Shown: positions 1 to 10,591, numbered from the stretch's first letter. The stretch: DNA of 64,000 nucleotides from Symbiodinium natans (GCA_905221605.1 CAJNDS010000924.1:64001-128000), one strand, 5' to 3'. The notes: generated from the letters alone by a model not told the origin. Made by a program: numbers and translations.

Positions 1-383
1 ATGACACTGGAACGAGTCAAGTCGTTTTTTCCCTAAACCCTAAACCCTAAACCCTAAACCCTAAACCCTAAACCCTGTGTCCATCCGAGTCATGCGGCCC
101 TCAGAGTTCTCTTTGAAGCTCTTGCAGTCGACGCAATCTGGTTTCAGATCTGCAGTCGTACAATGCTGCTACACAATATATATATATATATATATATATA
201 TACACTTCTTACATATATATATATATATATATGCACATACTTTTTTATTTATTATATTTACAATCTACATTATATCATCTTTGTATTATATATATATGTA
301 TGTATATACGGTATTCTTGACGAGCCTTGATGCGGTGCACGACATGCGCAGAGAGGAGCCTTGAGTCGACTCCCGCCACCAAG
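1..383. repeat. CCCTAAA array followed by TA microsatellite
   Basis: A short (CCCTAAA)n array occupies about 31-76. It is followed by mixed sequence, then by a TA/ATAC microsatellite around 175-305. An open frame crosses the microsatellite but is low complexity, so I do not call it a gene. Confidence 0.8.
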
Positions 384-418
384 AACACCTCAGAAAAGTT
401 TGAAGACTTAGCAGCTGG
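384..418 (+). CDS. Candidate short exon of an unidentified gene
   Basis: The frame reads NTSEKFEDLAAG, between an AG acceptor at 382-383 and a GT donor at 419. A TTTAGGG array starts directly downstream, the arrangement seen around the better supported exons of this window. No family recognised. The call rests only on frame, splice signals and context. Confidence 0.4.
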
Positions 419-426
419 GTGAGTTA

Positions 427-484
427 GGGTTTAGGGTTTAGGGTTTAGGGTTTAGGGTTTAGGGTTTAGGGTTTAGGGTTTAGG
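427..484. repeat. (TTTAGGG)n interstitial telomere-type array
   Basis: About eight near-perfect heptamers lie just downstream of the candidate exon at 384-418. They are oriented with the G-rich strand on the + (coding) strand. Confidence 0.95.
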
Positions 485-854
485 GCTTTACACGTTTTGG
501 GATACTATAACCCCCTATAGAACTGAAAGTGTAGACCTTGTTTGGGGCTTATGAACTCAGCAACTAAGAAGAGTCTCTGCCTTTCATTCCGAGTCCCTGT
601 CCAAACGTGGGCGATCTGATGTGGCAAGAGTCCAATGTAAGATCTTCTACGTCAGTTTGAAGCATCGTAGGATGTCACAGGGACGAACGCACAAACAAAA
701 AGAGTCTGGATGACATGCATGCAGAAGGACTTCTGTGAGAGAACGTTTGGGCAGGGGTTCGTGTGCAGGGAGCTTGAAAGCAAGCAGCCCTTTCGATCTT
801 GACCAGCGCACAGCAACAAGCGGACATATGTTGTCGGAAACGTTTAGGCACGCT

Positions 855-960
855 AAACCCTAAACCCTAAACCCTAAACCCTAAACCCTAAACCCTAAAC
901 CCTAAACCCTGAACCCTGAACCCTGAACCCTGAACCCTGAACCCTGAACCCTGAACCCTA
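855..960. repeat. (CCCTAAA)n array grading into CCCTGAA units
   Basis: About eight CCCTAAA units are followed by a block of about eight CCCTGAA units and then a return to CCCTAAA. The variant units are clustered, which suggests local slippage or unequal exchange and not random point mutation. Confidence 0.95.
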
Positions 961-988
961 AATCAACCGGCGGGCATAGGGCTTAGAG

Positions 989-1037
989 GTGCTCGAGTGC
1001 CCCGCAGTGTCAGCTGAGCCTGCCGCCTCTTGAATCG
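989..1037 (+). CDS. Candidate exon between CCCTAAA and TTTAGGG arrays
   Basis: This open block lies between the array at 855-960 and a TTTAGGG array at 1038-1107. With an acceptor at 987-988, the frame joins in phase to the block at 384-418 and reads CSSAPQCQLSLPPLES. Other frames are also open, so both frame and ends are uncertain. Confidence 0.3.
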
Positions 1038-1109
1038 GGTTTAGGGTTTAGGGTTTAGGGTTTAGGGTTTAGGGTTTAGGGTTTAGGGTTTAGGGTTTAG
1101 GGTTTAGGT

Positions 1110-1258
1110 ATGCCTCGGGATATCTGGGGATCACAGCCCAGAGAGCCCAATACCCCTTAAATAAGGGAACATACCTTGAATCATATTCAGGATCCCTATA
1201 TGATTTTAAGGTATGTTTCTTATGTAGGAGGTGTTGGGCTCTTTGGGAGCTTCTTTGG
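1110..1258. mobile_element. TIR element ending in GGGCTCTTTGGGAG (family G/H)
   Basis: The left end, with CCCAGAGAGCCCAATACCCC near 1137, is complementary to the right end near 1230 (GAGGTGTTGGGCTCTTTGGG). The internal segment CATATTCAGGATCC... resembles other short elements here. It looks like a non-coding introner/MITE-type element whose right end abuts exon-like sequence. Confidence 0.6.
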
Positions 1259-1572
1259 CTTCTTAATGTGCCGTTTGATGTCCCTCTCAGGAAGGAGGAC
1301 CACCAGTTGACAGCATGTTCATATGGTGTTTTGGGCTTCGGGCGTATGTTTCTCCAGCTGCCGGGGGGTGACTTGGGTTTCACGGTGATAGGCGACATGT
1401 AGCCCACACAGCCTTTCTGACCTGCGCAGCCGTGAAGCTGCAACAGCCAGACGCTCTTGATTCTCAAACTCTCTACCAAGGTACGGCCTAGTCTGCCTAT
1501 GACTGCCCTCAAGGCCGAAATCAGCTTCCAAAGCCTACGCCTGCAAACGACGCAAGCACTGCGGGGCGAAGG
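1259..1572 (+). CDS. Cluster of three candidate exons, unidentified protein
   Basis: Three open blocks read like coding sequence and are separated by very short introns. About 1259-1384 includes NVPFDVPLRKEDHQLTACSY; 1430-1480 includes VKLQQPDALDSQTLYQ; 1514-1572 includes AEISFQSLRLQTTQALRGEG. Donors are GT at 1481 and 1573, and acceptors are AG. No family recognised. Open frames on the minus strand across the same stretch are longer (up to 171 codons), so strand assignment is not secure. Confidence 0.35.
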
Positions 1573-1660
1573 GTAGACCCCTGAGGAGAACACATTTGCG
1601 CACATTTTAGGTAGGCTCCGAGCCGGGTGCCCTGACTCTGCTCTACTTAGTCCCGGGCAG

Positions 1661-1734
1661 CATGCCGAAAGAGGGGGGGCTGCGCGAGCCCCTTGTCAGG
1701 GAGGAGGCCCAAGATCGAGATGCAGGGAGCTGTG
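1661..1734 (+). CDS. Putative first coding exon of the 5' gene (gene A)
   Basis: An ATG at 1662 opens a frame reading MPKEGGLREPLVREEAQDRD. It ends at a GT donor (1735) that joins in phase to an acceptor at 2001-2002. The acidic/basic hydrophilic N-terminus has no recognisable signal peptide. An upstream AG at 1659-1660 could be a splice or trans-splice acceptor. Treated as the start of gene A because the next exons are in phase. Confidence 0.45.
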
Positions 1735-1904
1735 GTAGCCATACCTGGGATCCTATTTACCTACAGTTTTAAGGGCTATACTGGTATACCTACTCAAAAG
1801 GGGTACTAACTACTACTGTGGGTAACCGTCTATGGGGGGCTTCAATTAGGGTTCGGGGTTCACGGTTAGGCTTCGGGGTTTGATTGAACCGAAATTCGAC
1901 TAGC

Positions 1905-2130
1905 CAAACCCTAAACCCTAAACCCTAAACCCTAAACCCTAAACCCTAAACCCTAAACCCTAAACCCTAAACCCTAAACCCTAAACCCAACAGCCTTGGC
2001 AGGTGTCCCCGCGGCGATCCTCGGCGCCCGCAGCTCCCTCGAAGGCCGTGAGTTTGAAGACACCCTAAACCCTAAACCCTAAACCCTAAACACCAAACCC
2101 TAAACCCTAAACCCCAAACCCCTAACCCCG
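1905..2130. repeat. (CCCTAAA)n arrays flanking a gene-A exon
   Basis: Twelve or so perfect CCCTAAA units lie at 1905-1988, and a second, less perfect array at 2064-2130. The exon at 2003-2055 sits between them. Confidence 0.9.
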
Positions 2131-2258
2131 GAAGCAGTTAAATCCTGTCACCCCTAAAACACCAGACCCTGAACCGCACGAAAGCCTTCCCCCCCGAGCC
2201 GCGCGGGTCAGAGTTGCCGGCTTGATGAGTTCAGGATCTTCCTGGCATCTGCTGGCAG
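2003..2258 (+). CDS. Gene A exons 2 and 3 (two short exons)
   Basis: Exon 2003 to about 2055 reads GVPAAILGARSSLEGREF once the 1-nt carry-over from 1734 is used; its donor is probably GA. Exon 2212 to about 2259 reads SCRLDEFRIFLASAG and begins in phase 0 after an AG. The intron between them holds CCCTAAA repeats, and a TTTAGGG array begins just after 2260. No family identified from these pieces alone. Confidence 0.45.
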
Positions 2259-2608
2259 GGACTTAGGGCTAGGGTTTAGGTTAGGGTTTAGGGTTTAAGG
2301 CTCAGGGTTCAGGGTTTAGGGTCCATAGGGTTTAGGTTGAGGGTGCCACAGTATGGGTCTCTTTTTTGCGATTTTGGGAGCGGGGGTGGCGTGCTACCGA
2401 GCTTTAGATTTGCCTCCGAAGGTTATGGATAGGCCACGCAGAAATCAATGCTTGCAGGCATGTCGTTGTGTGTTAGCTCCAGGTTTAGGCCATGGGCTTG
2501 GGGGACAAAGCTGAAGATATTAAACAGAATAGTCCCCCGCAACATAAACCTTCCACGACATCCACTCCTTATAAGCCACCTTCAAAGCCTCGAAACCTAA
2601 AGCCCTCA

Positions 2609-2809
2609 ACTACTATTTGCTTAAGAATCACCAAAAATGAAAAACAAGCATCCCTATATTACCCTTCGGGAAGAATATTTCTATTTTTGGCGGGTTCTTA
2701 AGCAAACCCTAAACCCTAAACCCTAAACCCTAAACCCTAAACCCTAAACCCTAAACCCTAAACCCTAAACCCTAAATTGGGGGATGGGGGGTTCTTAAGC
2801 AATTGGTAG
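2609..2809. mobile_element. Family A TIR element interrupted by a CCCTAAA array
   Basis: Left end ACTACTATTTGCTTAAGAA; right end GTTCTTAAGCAATTGGTAG, its inverted complement. Inside, after a first copy of GGTTCTTAAGCA at about 2694-2705, a perfect CCCTAAA array runs to about 2776 before the right end is repeated. Family A elements elsewhere lack the array, so this looks like an array inserted into an element. Confidence 0.75.
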
Positions 2810-2822
2810 TCAATGGCACCAG

Positions 2823-2888
2823 GCACCTGGCCGGCTGCGTGTGCGCTGCCTGGGCGCGCGTGACGTCCATCCGTTTCAGGCCGGCAGA
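2823..2888 (+). CDS. Gene A exon: start of a C2-like domain
   Basis: After the acceptor at 2821-2822, the phase-0 frame reads APGRLRVRCLGARDVHPFQ. The pattern L-x-V-x-x-x-x-A-R-D matches the first strand of C2 domains (Ca2+/phospholipid-binding modules). A second open frame, HLAGCVCAAWARVTSIRF, is also possible. The downstream exon at 5401-5461 resembles the end of a C2 domain, which favours the first frame. Confidence 0.45.
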
Positions 2889-3582
2889 GGTTTTAGGGCT
2901 CAGGGCTTCAGGTTGGGTTTAGGGTTTAGGGTTTAGGGTTTAGGGTTTGGGGTTTGGGGTTTGGGGTTTAGGGTGATGTCAACTCCCCCCCCCCATGAAC
3001 CATACAGTTTAGGGTGAGGGTTCAGGCGTCCACTCTCTAATCGTCGCTTCAAGGAACCCCAGCTTCCTAAGTCCTCTCCTTCCTAGGAACCAGCGTTTTT
3101 TAGGTCGGGTTTCGGGTTTAGGGTTTAAAAAAAGAGAACCGGGAGGACCTCATTCTTTCAGTAGGTGTTGATGAAAGGCTTTATGTCTGCATCATGTTGG
3201 AAGCTGCTTCAATCGCCGGATCCCTCAGCCCCAAACCGCAGATCCGAAGCACAAGGACACTTAGAATAGGGGCGATTGTAGTGTTTTTTTATAGGGGCCA
3301 TAAGGGAAGAACATCATGGGGACCCTAAGGGAATAACACTAGCAATTTGTTCCGACCCCTAGATTATTGTGAGTACAATCACCGAGGTGCAGGGCCTTTA
3401 GGTGGTTGGGTCTATAGCTTTTCGTCTTAAAACCATGCGCTGGGTTCTCCCGTGGTACGCTCGTTTTCCTTTTATTATTGCGTTTGCAGGGTTACAGCTG
3501 CACTTAAAAAGCCCCTGTCAGGCTTTGCATTGAGAGCGGAACCCCGAAAGTGGCCCCAATTTCGCACAGCCCCCATGTAGGT

Positions 3583-3697
3583 TACTACTCATTGCTTAAG
3601 AACCCCCACAAAAAAAGTAACAAACATTCTTCCTTATTCAGGGCAATATAGGGACTATGATTTTTTATTCTTTTGGGGTTCTTAAGCAAATAGTAGG
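3583..3697. mobile_element. Family A TIR element
   Basis: Ends ACTACTCATTGCTTAAGAACCC and GGGGTTCTTAAGCAAATAGTAG form a terminal inverted repeat. The 114-bp body includes the family's characteristic CTTCCTTATTCAGGGCAATA segment. No coding capacity. Confidence 0.85.
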
Positions 3698-3776
3698 TTA
3701 AACCCTAAACCCTAAACCCTAGTTTATGATCCTTCCATGAACCATGGACATCCATGGACGGCCCTGGGCCATCCAG

Positions 3777-3845
3777 GTGCAGATCTTCGGACAAGGCGCC
3801 ACTTACGATCCTTACGCCGGAGCCCCATACGGAATCTGCGGCTTT
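3777..3845 (+). CDS. Gene A candidate exon with Gly/Tyr-rich segment
   Basis: The frame VQIFGQGATYDPYAGAPYG opens after an AG at 3775-3776, downstream of a short CCCTAAA run. It could be part of a C2-like region or of an unrelated domain; I cannot decide. A G16 homopolymer follows within a few bases of the likely donor. Phase to its neighbours is not resolved, so an exon may be missing on either side. Confidence 0.35.
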
Positions 3846-5400
3846 AGGGGAGGAGGGGGGGGGGGGGGGGTTCTTGTCAAAGTGAACCGGGCGAAGCGTT
3901 TGGTTCTTCTCTTGTCCATCGCAAGGCCATTCTATGCATACGCCGGGCGGTGGGAGACCGCTACCAGAAGAGCCGAAAGCGCTGCACACATTCCTCGCAA
4001 AAGACCCGGCATCCATGCTGGCGCGAGGAGCAGCCCGGACTGACAAGGACCTGAAACCTGATAAACTTGATTGAAACCCATAGACCCCAATGTACAAGTA
4101 CACCCCCTCATTGACAAGAATAAAAGAAAGTTCTGATTTCAATTTGAAGGATGATCTCGTCTGATGTTGACCCCCTTAACCATGAGGAGTGAGCAAGTTG
4201 ATTGTGAATTTGGGCAGGCCCCCTCCCCTCCACTCTTTCCTGGGCTGGGGCGGGTCCTGAAGATAGTGTCCTGCCAACAGTAATGTGAATGCGCGAACTC
4301 TTCGTTCGCTCTTGAATTCATTTCTATTGGATTTTAATCTTAACGCACTGTCCATTTACATTCCTTCACCTTGGCTTCCTTGAGAAGATGTTTGTTCAGT
4401 AGTAGCTGGCCGGTCCGAGAATTTTGGGTTACCATGATCATACATTCTACTCGATTTAGGTCATGCTTCGCGGGTTTCTTTGTGTTGATTTCCAAGAGGT
4501 GGAAACTAGGGAGCGATTGCAAGGTTAACGATGGTCATGTTTAGAATGAGGAATCGCAAGACGAGGAATCAAGTGGCAAGTGGTCGCACAGCAACCGGTA
4601 TGTTCATCCATTATTAGCGTCTTTAAAGAACAGTTGAACGGAGGATCCTTTCGTGCACTTTCCATAAATTTGCGGGAACGGTGAGCCGTGTAAAACATGT
4701 CCGACGCAGCTTTATCAGTAGTGAAATATTGACTTCAGAATGGAAGTACAAGCAAGGAACCGCGCGAACTCACCTGGGAATTAATGAGAGCCCCGCAAGC
4801 CTTCCCAACAGATGTAAGCACAAAGCAGTGAGCGAAGGAAGTGAGCCACATTTTTCTTGCGTCACGTCCCTTTCTTCTCTCGCCCTTGGACAGCTGGAAG
4901 CTTGTCGGAGGCTCTCCATCGCTCCCCTTGCTTTTGCTACTATCAAGCTACACTTCAGCATCAGGTTCTTAGCAGAACCGGCTGAGCTCACTCAGTTGAG
5001 CTCCGCCCTAAGCCCAGGTTCTGGTTCACGCTTCCTACCTGCCCTTGGGAAGCCGAGTATGTTCTGGAGGTGACCATCTTTGGCGCGGGCCAAGGCAGGA
5101 AGCAAGATGAGCCGCTTTGCTGCATGACGATCACCCGGAGTAGGTTCCCTGATTTCGTTGTTCTTTAGGGTTGGGGGGGGTATCCCTCAGAATTCCCTTA
5201 ACACCACAAAGGGCACCCTTATTAATTTATTCCGAGGTGACTCCTGAGCTTCTTGTGATTGCGTCTACAGACTTGCGCTGAACCTCTAGATGCCCTTAGG
5301 GTTTAGGGTTTAGGGTATAGGGTTTAGGTTTTAGGGTCAACACTCTGTAAAGCTGCAGGACCAACCCAGGAATCCGGAAGCACCCGTCCCTTTGCCTAAG
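3846..5400. other. No gene recognised: spacer or long intron
   Basis: Mixed-composition DNA with a poly-G run, sparse TTTAGGG-like units near 5296-5335 and a fragment resembling a short element around 5160-5250 (AAAGGGCACCC). The 130-codon open frame at 4681-5073 has no recognisable features and overlaps an opposite-strand frame. Left uncalled. Confidence 0.5.
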
Positions 5401-5461
5401 GTTTTTGGGTTACGCCGAGCTGCCGCTGGCCTCTGTTCAGTCCGAAGAGCGGATGGTGGAG
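5401..5461 (+). CDS. Gene A exon: C-terminal strands of a C2-like domain
   Basis: FLGYAELPLASVQSEERMVE follows an AG at 5399-5400 and ends at a GA donor (5462). The motif hydrophobic-G-x-A-x-L/I-P-L is typical of the penultimate strand of C2 domains. A TTTAGGG/TTTGGGG array follows immediately. Confidence 0.5.
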
Positions 5462-5870
5462 GACCGGTTTGGGGTTTGGGGTTTAGGGTTTAGGGTAAGA
5501 AGATGTCTTTGTTGGGGTTGGGGGGCACCGCGGATGGGGGGGGGGGGGTTGGGGGAGCCCTAAGCGCTTGAAAGCCCTCAGTACAGAATCTGGTCACGAT
5601 GGTGATAGGACAGGCAAGAAGAGAGGGGGGATTGATTGGGTTTAGGGTTTAGGGTTTGGGGTTTGGGGTTTAGGGTTGGGGATCTTACCATCCTGTTTGA
5701 AATCAAGCCCGTCGGAACACAAGAGCAATTTGAGGTAGTACCTGACCTTGGCCGCCTTTTACCCTACAGCTTTGTGAAGACTTCCCTGCAACCCTAGCTT
5801 TGTGAACCCGCACTGCCACAACACTAAGCCCTGGAGCCATTCTGAAGCCCTATCAACCCCTGAAACCCAT

Positions 5871-5999
5871 ACTTGGAGGCTCATGGGTAGTCGCAAGTAA
5901 GGGTAGAACTACCCTAAATGAAGTTGCAACCAGACATAGTTGCCCTACTTACACCCAAGCTTGTACCTACTCATGGACTTGCCATGCACCTCTCAGTAG
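5871..5999. mobile_element. Family B TIR element
   Basis: The ends ACTTGGAGGCTCATGGGTAG and the near-complement at 5970-5999 (TCATGGACTTGCC...CTCTCAGTAG) enclose a 130-bp body with a secondary palindrome. At least ten related copies lie in this window. A CCCTAAA array starts exactly at its right edge. Confidence 0.75.
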
Positions 6000-6085
6000 C
6001 CCTAAACCCTAAACCCTAAACCCTAAACCCTAAACCCTAAACCCGAAACCCGAAACCCGAAACCCGAAACCCGAAACCCGAAACC
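6000..6085. repeat. CCCTAAA array switching to CCCGAAA units
   Basis: About six CCCTAAA units are followed by about six uniform CCCGAAA units, then exon-like sequence. The sharp switch shows homogenised variant blocks. Confidence 0.95.
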
Positions 6086-6094
6086 GCGCCGCAG

Positions 6095-6144
6095 GAGTTG
6101 TCTTTGGGGCCGCCCATGGGCTCGACCGGCTCCTCGGAGACTGA
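6095..6144 (+). CDS. Gene A candidate exon
   Basis: Acceptor AG at 6093-6094. Phase 0, which joins to the exon ending at 5461, reads ELSLGPPMGSTGSSET. A second open frame reads VVFGAAHGLDRLLGD. A TTTCGGG/TTTAGGG array lies downstream from about 6190. Function unknown. Confidence 0.4.
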
Positions 6145-6604
6145 AGGCCAAGATGGGCGTCGGTTTGGGGGCGTAGCTTTACTGGGTTTCGGGTTTAGGG
6201 TTTCGGGTTTAGGGTTTAGGGTTTAAGGTTTAGGGTTTAGGGTTTAGGGTTTATAATAGGGTTTGGGGCTACTATTTGCTTAAGAGACCCCCCCCCCCCC
6301 CCCCCCCCCCCAACAAAAAAAGTTCGAAGGAGAAAAGAGGGATCATTGTTTTATGGGCTTTGAAGGCTGTTGTAGGGCTTTCCCGGTGTAGGGCCTCGAG
6401 ACTTGCGGCTTTAAGGAACAAGGAGGGTTTATGGTGCAGGCCGGCGAGGTATTCAGGGTTGAGTGGCTGCAGGCCAATGTCGGCCAAGGCAAAGCGAGAC
6501 AAAGGACTCAGGAGTCGGAGGTATGTTCTCGGAAACTTACCCTAAACCCTAAACCCTAAACCCTAAACCCTAAACCCTAAACCCTAAACCTTGCCCTCTT
6601 GCAG

Positions 6605-6708
6605 TGATCGTGACAGTCGCCCAGAAACCTAAAAAGCTGACTGGCTGGGTGATAGTGCTTAAGTACATCATAGGCACCGTGCGGGCAGACCGGTGTGCAC
6701 GGCTTTTG
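6605..6708 (+). CDS. Candidate exon with a hydrophobic segment
   Basis: VIVTVAQKPKKLTGWVIVLK continues to an in-frame TAG near 6708. It lies after a CCCTAAA array and an AG at 6603-6604. The next frame (6715-7011) continues in the same register beyond the stop. It could be a gene-A exon or part of a decayed retroelement. Confidence 0.3.
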
Positions 6709-6714
6709 TAGACA

Positions 6715-7011
6715 TTGCTGGATGTGGAATCGTCAAGAGAGGCTGCCAAAAAAATCAGTTGCCACACCGGGCATGTGGGTTTAGACATACTGCTAGGACG
6801 CTGGGGGCACCACCGGTTCAAAACCGTCACCCGAACCCCTATCAGCCTAGCCACGACGAAATGCGCAGGGCGTGTCCGCATCGAGCTGATGTGGGAATCT
6901 GCGTGCCCCAAACATCAAGATGCCTTCCTGCTCTTTTTCTCGCGCAGCCTGAACACAGACCCTTGGCGCAGGTTCAGTGGTAGTGTCAGCTGCAAGCATG
7001 CAGTAAGTTGA
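6715..7011 (+). pseudogene. Possible decayed retroelement (copia RNase H-like) fragment
   Basis: The 98-codon frame contains LLGRWGHHRFKTVTRTPISL followed by ATTK. This faintly recalls the segment of Ty1/copia RNase H around the ISLST/SSGEAE motif. The acidic catalytic residues are not evident and a stop precedes it. A long opposite-strand frame overlaps. This is a guess from pattern only. Confidence 0.2.
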
Positions 7012-7024
7012 CCTTCCTTGCTCT

Positions 7025-7106
7025 ATATCTCCCTTGGGAATTAGTTTTTCTTGATATAAAACCCAAGAGGATATTATCATGTTATTGTTTGTAAGGTTCT
7101 AAGCGG
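7025..7106. mobile_element. Family E short element
   Basis: Shares CTCCCTTGGGAATT, AAAACCCAAGAGGATATTA and AAGGTTCTAAG in the same order with copies at 15480-15572 and 28260-28354. Non-coding, with internal complementarity (CCCTTGGG / CCCAAGAGG). Confidence 0.75.
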
Positions 7107-7486
7107 AGCATTGTGCTGTCAACTTGATCATGGCGGTTGTCCGTCGTCAGTGTTTTGGCATGTGAAGGACCTACTAAGCTAGGCCTTTAGCTGACCTGCT
7201 AGAACTCTGGGACCCAACTGTCCAGGTCATGGGCTTGCGGTTCTTCAGCATTGCAATCCTCGCCATAGCAGGCAGATGGCATCACAGCCATGCTGAGGTT
7301 GTTCTGCATGTGATTGCCTTTGAGTGTCTTTGGCAAAGATGAACGATTAAAATCCAATCTGACCATGGACTGAACGATTCAAATCTGATAACGCGCTTCT
7401 CATCACCAGTTGTGGTATTGCATCTCCAAGCACACTCCAAACGCGGAAACCTGAATCCAGTAAGTTCAGTGTTGGGAGACGCAAAA

Positions 7487-7656
7487 ACCCCCCTCCCCCC
7501 CCTCCCCCCCTCCCCTCCCCCCTTTCCCCCTCCCCCCCCCTCCCCCCCTCCCCTGCCTCCCCCCCCCTCCTCCCCCCCCCCCCCCCCCCCGCCCCCCGCC
7601 TCCCCACCCCCGCCCTCCCCCCCCCCCCGCCTCCCCCCCCCCCGCCCCCCCCCCCA
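7487..7656. repeat. 170-bp C-rich homopyrimidine tract
   Basis: Almost uninterrupted C with scattered T, G and A, ending in an A9 run. Long open frames on both strands here encode only poly-Pro or poly-Gly and are artefacts of composition. Confidence 0.95.
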
Positions 7657-7719
7657 AAAAAAAACTTCCTTACAAGGTTTTTATTTAAGCAGATAGTGGT
7701 CCCTGCAATGAGGCCCAAT

Positions 7720-8685
7720 GAGCACTATGGAGCCAGCATGGCCTAGCAAATGTACAGAGGTAAATAGTATAGGGGCCTGAATAGTTAGAATAGGGTTTTG
7801 GGCGTATGCGGACCGAAGTCTGTGCGATGAAGGTGAAGCAGAATGTTTTGTATACTCACAAGAATATCATTCAACACTCATACATTAGAGGATGTGAAGA
7901 ATGCGTGGTAAAGAAGCCTCAATAGCAACGAAAGAGTTGTGGGTTTTGGGGGATACTATGGTGCAACTTAAGTAAGGACCGTCCCGGATACTATTCGTAA
8001 TTTTTCCGACCCTATATTGGACAGGTACATGTGGGCACCTGAATGGGGGGATGGGGTGGGGTCCGGGAACAGACGAGCCCTGTGTAGTTTCAGATCTCCT
8101 CTGGGATGGGTCTTCGCCCTATACCTCGACGAAACGGCCACCATGAAACCGCTAAGCAGTAGCGCGGTACATTGTGTTCCTTGTTTTCTAAGTAGGGTTA
8201 GGTGTCGGCATTTTGGGATTCGGCGTTGAGTTCTTTGTTGCTTCCAAACCCTAAAACCTAAACCCTAAACCCAAGTTTCTAGGGAACCAGACCACAGGCC
8301 TTCTGCTGATGGTGGCGCAGGGTTCTCGCTGGCTGTGTTCTGGCCACACCTTTGCGGACTGCAAAGAGGTGGAGGCGGGGGTTGGGGGGTTCTTCTGAGC
8401 AATCCCTTTGTTAAAAGTATCTTCTTGTAGGTACTTCTTAATGACCATGTCTGAATCCTAAGCCCTGAACCCTAAACCCCAAAAACAGGGCTCCTTATCA
8501 AAGGGTCACCCAAAAAGTCCCCGAATGAACAACGCTCCGGTTGCCAAGAGGCCTCTTGGACTGGGGACCAAGACTTAGAAGGGTTGATCTTTGCAGTTTA
8601 GGGTTTAAAGTTTAAAGTTTAGGGTTTCGGGTTTAGGGTTTAGGGCGCGCAGCCTCATAGGATTTTTGGGTTTATGTTGGGTCAG
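7720..8685. other. No gene recognised; sparse repeat remnants
   Basis: Mixed sequence with short CCCTAAA remnants near 8247-8272 and 8470-8480 and TTTAGGG remnants near 8597-8645. Small open frames (8017-8229, 8251-8448) show no recognisable motif. Confidence 0.5.
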
Positions 8686-8731
8686 GCCGACATTTCCGTC
8701 CCCCACGCGCCGGGGTCACTCAAAGCCTGGG
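8686..8731 (+). CDS. Gene A candidate exon
   Basis: The frame ADISVPHAPGSLKAWG lies between AG (8684-8685) and a likely GA donor (8732). It is flanked by TTTAGGG-derived sequence on both sides. Function unknown. Confidence 0.4.
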
Positions 8732-8873
8732 GAAGTGTGGGGTTTAGGCTTAGGGTTCAGACACTTTCAGGCCCTTCCTGGGTTTAGGGTTGAGGGTTTA
8801 GGGTTTGGGGTTTAGGGTTTAGGGTTTCCCCCCCGGCTCGAGAAACAAAAGCAAGTGGATCCACCATCTCAAG

Positions 8874-8950
8874 GTCCCTGGCGCGCGCGTGGCCGCGGTT
8901 CTTGGGTCGATGCCGTCGCCTCACAAGGGCGGGGCAGGGCCGAATCCGTG
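8874..8950 (+). CDS. Gene A candidate exon, frame ambiguous
   Basis: GC-rich block with acceptor AG at 8872-8873 and a TTTAGGG array from about 8954. All three frames are open (for example VPGARVAAVLGSMPSPHK), so the product cannot be fixed. Coding status is inferred from its position between repeats and its high GC. Confidence 0.3.
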
Positions 8951-9471
8951 CGGTTTAGGGTTTAGGGTTTAGGGTTTGGGGTTTAGGGTTTAGCGTTTAG
9001 GGTTCAAAGCAGCGGGTAGCAGTTTAGGACGATCCGGGTTCAAGGTACATTTTGCTGAAGTAAAAGCCTCAGGCCCCTGAAGCGTCCTTGGGCCTTAAAC
9101 CCCTCTGAAGCCGCAAAGACTCCAGTTTCCGAAACGCGCCCGAACCCTTACTTGCACCTACATGGCCAGTTCTCCAACACATGGTGCCTTCTAGGCTACT
9201 CCCGAAAAATTGCCCCCCCCCCCCCCCGGTGCCCTTTGTGTCTTTGCATTCGGCTTGTTCGCTGGAGCAGGGGTTGAGGACCCGCAGGTCAGTTTCGGGA
9301 ATTTGGGTTGCAGCGTTGAGGTTCGATATTCCCTGAGGGTCGATGTGCCAAGAGTCTCTAGATAGGATCCCCTTAGAATAAGGACCCCAAGAAGGTATCC
9401 CGAATATCGTAAATGCCCATATAGCAAGTACTTTGAGGCCCAAGTATTCCCTGGTTCGTTGCATGGACCCT

Positions 9472-9589
9472 TACTTGGGGGGTTCATGGGTACTTATAGC
9501 TAGAGTTCTGAGTGTGCCCTACCTAAGGTTATAAGTATAGCGACCCTAATTGTAAGCCTACTTCTATCTACCCATGAACCTCCAAGTAG
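9472..9589. mobile_element. Family B TIR element
   Basis: TACTTGGGGGGTTCATGGGT at the left and CTACCCATGAACCTCCAAGTA at the right form an inverted repeat around a 120-bp body. A CCCTAAA array begins about 10 bp downstream. Confidence 0.85.
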
Positions 9590-9658
9590 AAGTAGCCCTA
9601 AACCCTAAACCCTAAACCCTAAACCCTAAACCCTAAACCCTGAACCTATCCCGCCAAG

Positions 9659-9735
9659 GTCTGCCATAGCTTCGGGCATCACCAACTTCCTGGGCTCCGC
9701 GGGCTTCTTCGGATCCTCCTGGCAGCTGGGCAGTT
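9659..9735 (+). CDS. Gene A candidate exon, small and hydrophobic
   Basis: SAIASGITNFLGSAGFFGSS opens after AG at 9657-9658. A CCCTAAA array lies upstream and TTTAGGG arrays downstream. Gly/Ser/Phe-rich; could be a membrane loop or a low-complexity linker. Confidence 0.4.
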
Positions 9736-10591
9736 GTAGGGTTCAGGGCTTAGGGTTTAGGGTTTAGGGTTTAGGGCTCGGGTTTAGGGTTTAGGGTTTA
9801 GGGTTTAGGGTTTAGGGTTTTGGGCTTATGGTTTACGGTTTAGGCCCCCCCCCCCCTTCACTTTTGGCATGAAGGCTTCGGGTTTGGTTTTGAGGCTTTG
9901 GGCTCCCCCAGGCTCCACCTGGTTGAAGGTGGGTTGAGGGCTTCAGGTTTTGGAGGCTTACAGCTGTACTTGGAGATTCATGGGTAGCTATAGCTGGTGT
10001 TATAAGTAGGGAAACTTTTCTGAAGACTGGTTCCAAGCGTCTTTTTAGGGTACTGACAACACTATTCATTACTGCCCATGCAATTTCAAGCACTGCTTCG
10101 TGCTGGAGTTAGGGTTTCATATTGGGGCTGAGGGTCTGAAGCCGCTTATGGGCTACAGGGCTTGTAGAGAGGGGTCAGAGGGTTCTTCAAAAAACCTCGT
10201 CCTGTGCAAAGTGTATAGGGCGGTCGTAGTATAACAGCAAACCGGGAAGGGACCGTAATGTAGAGAGTTGCTCGGCTAGTGCCCGGCTTTATCCTCAAGC
10301 TTGAATCTCAGCCTCAGGCGGGAAGGTGCGCCAATGTCCTTACTGGATGACGTGCAGTCCGGCTACGTCGATCATCAGGTTCCTGTTGTTGCTGTTGCGG
10401 GTCATGAGCTGCTGGCATTTCGTTCCGAAGCCCGCGTGGTTGGTTATTTGGTATACCTGACCTTCTTGTCAGCCGCTGTCCCTAAACCCTAAACCCTAAA
10501 CCCCAAACCCCAAACCCCAAACCCCAAACCCCAAACCCTAAACCCTAAACCCTAGGCCACTTGCTGTCGCAAGCTTGGCTTGGTGCCACCA

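Noticed and set aside
1-2800. Chromosome end or subtelomere
   Set aside because: Heptamer arrays occur in both orientations, are short, and recur across all 64 kb between exons. No terminal one-strand array is present, so these are interstitial repeats.
7347-7718. Poly-Gly and poly-Pro open frames
   Set aside because: They come from the C-rich tract; no conserved sequence lies outside the tract.
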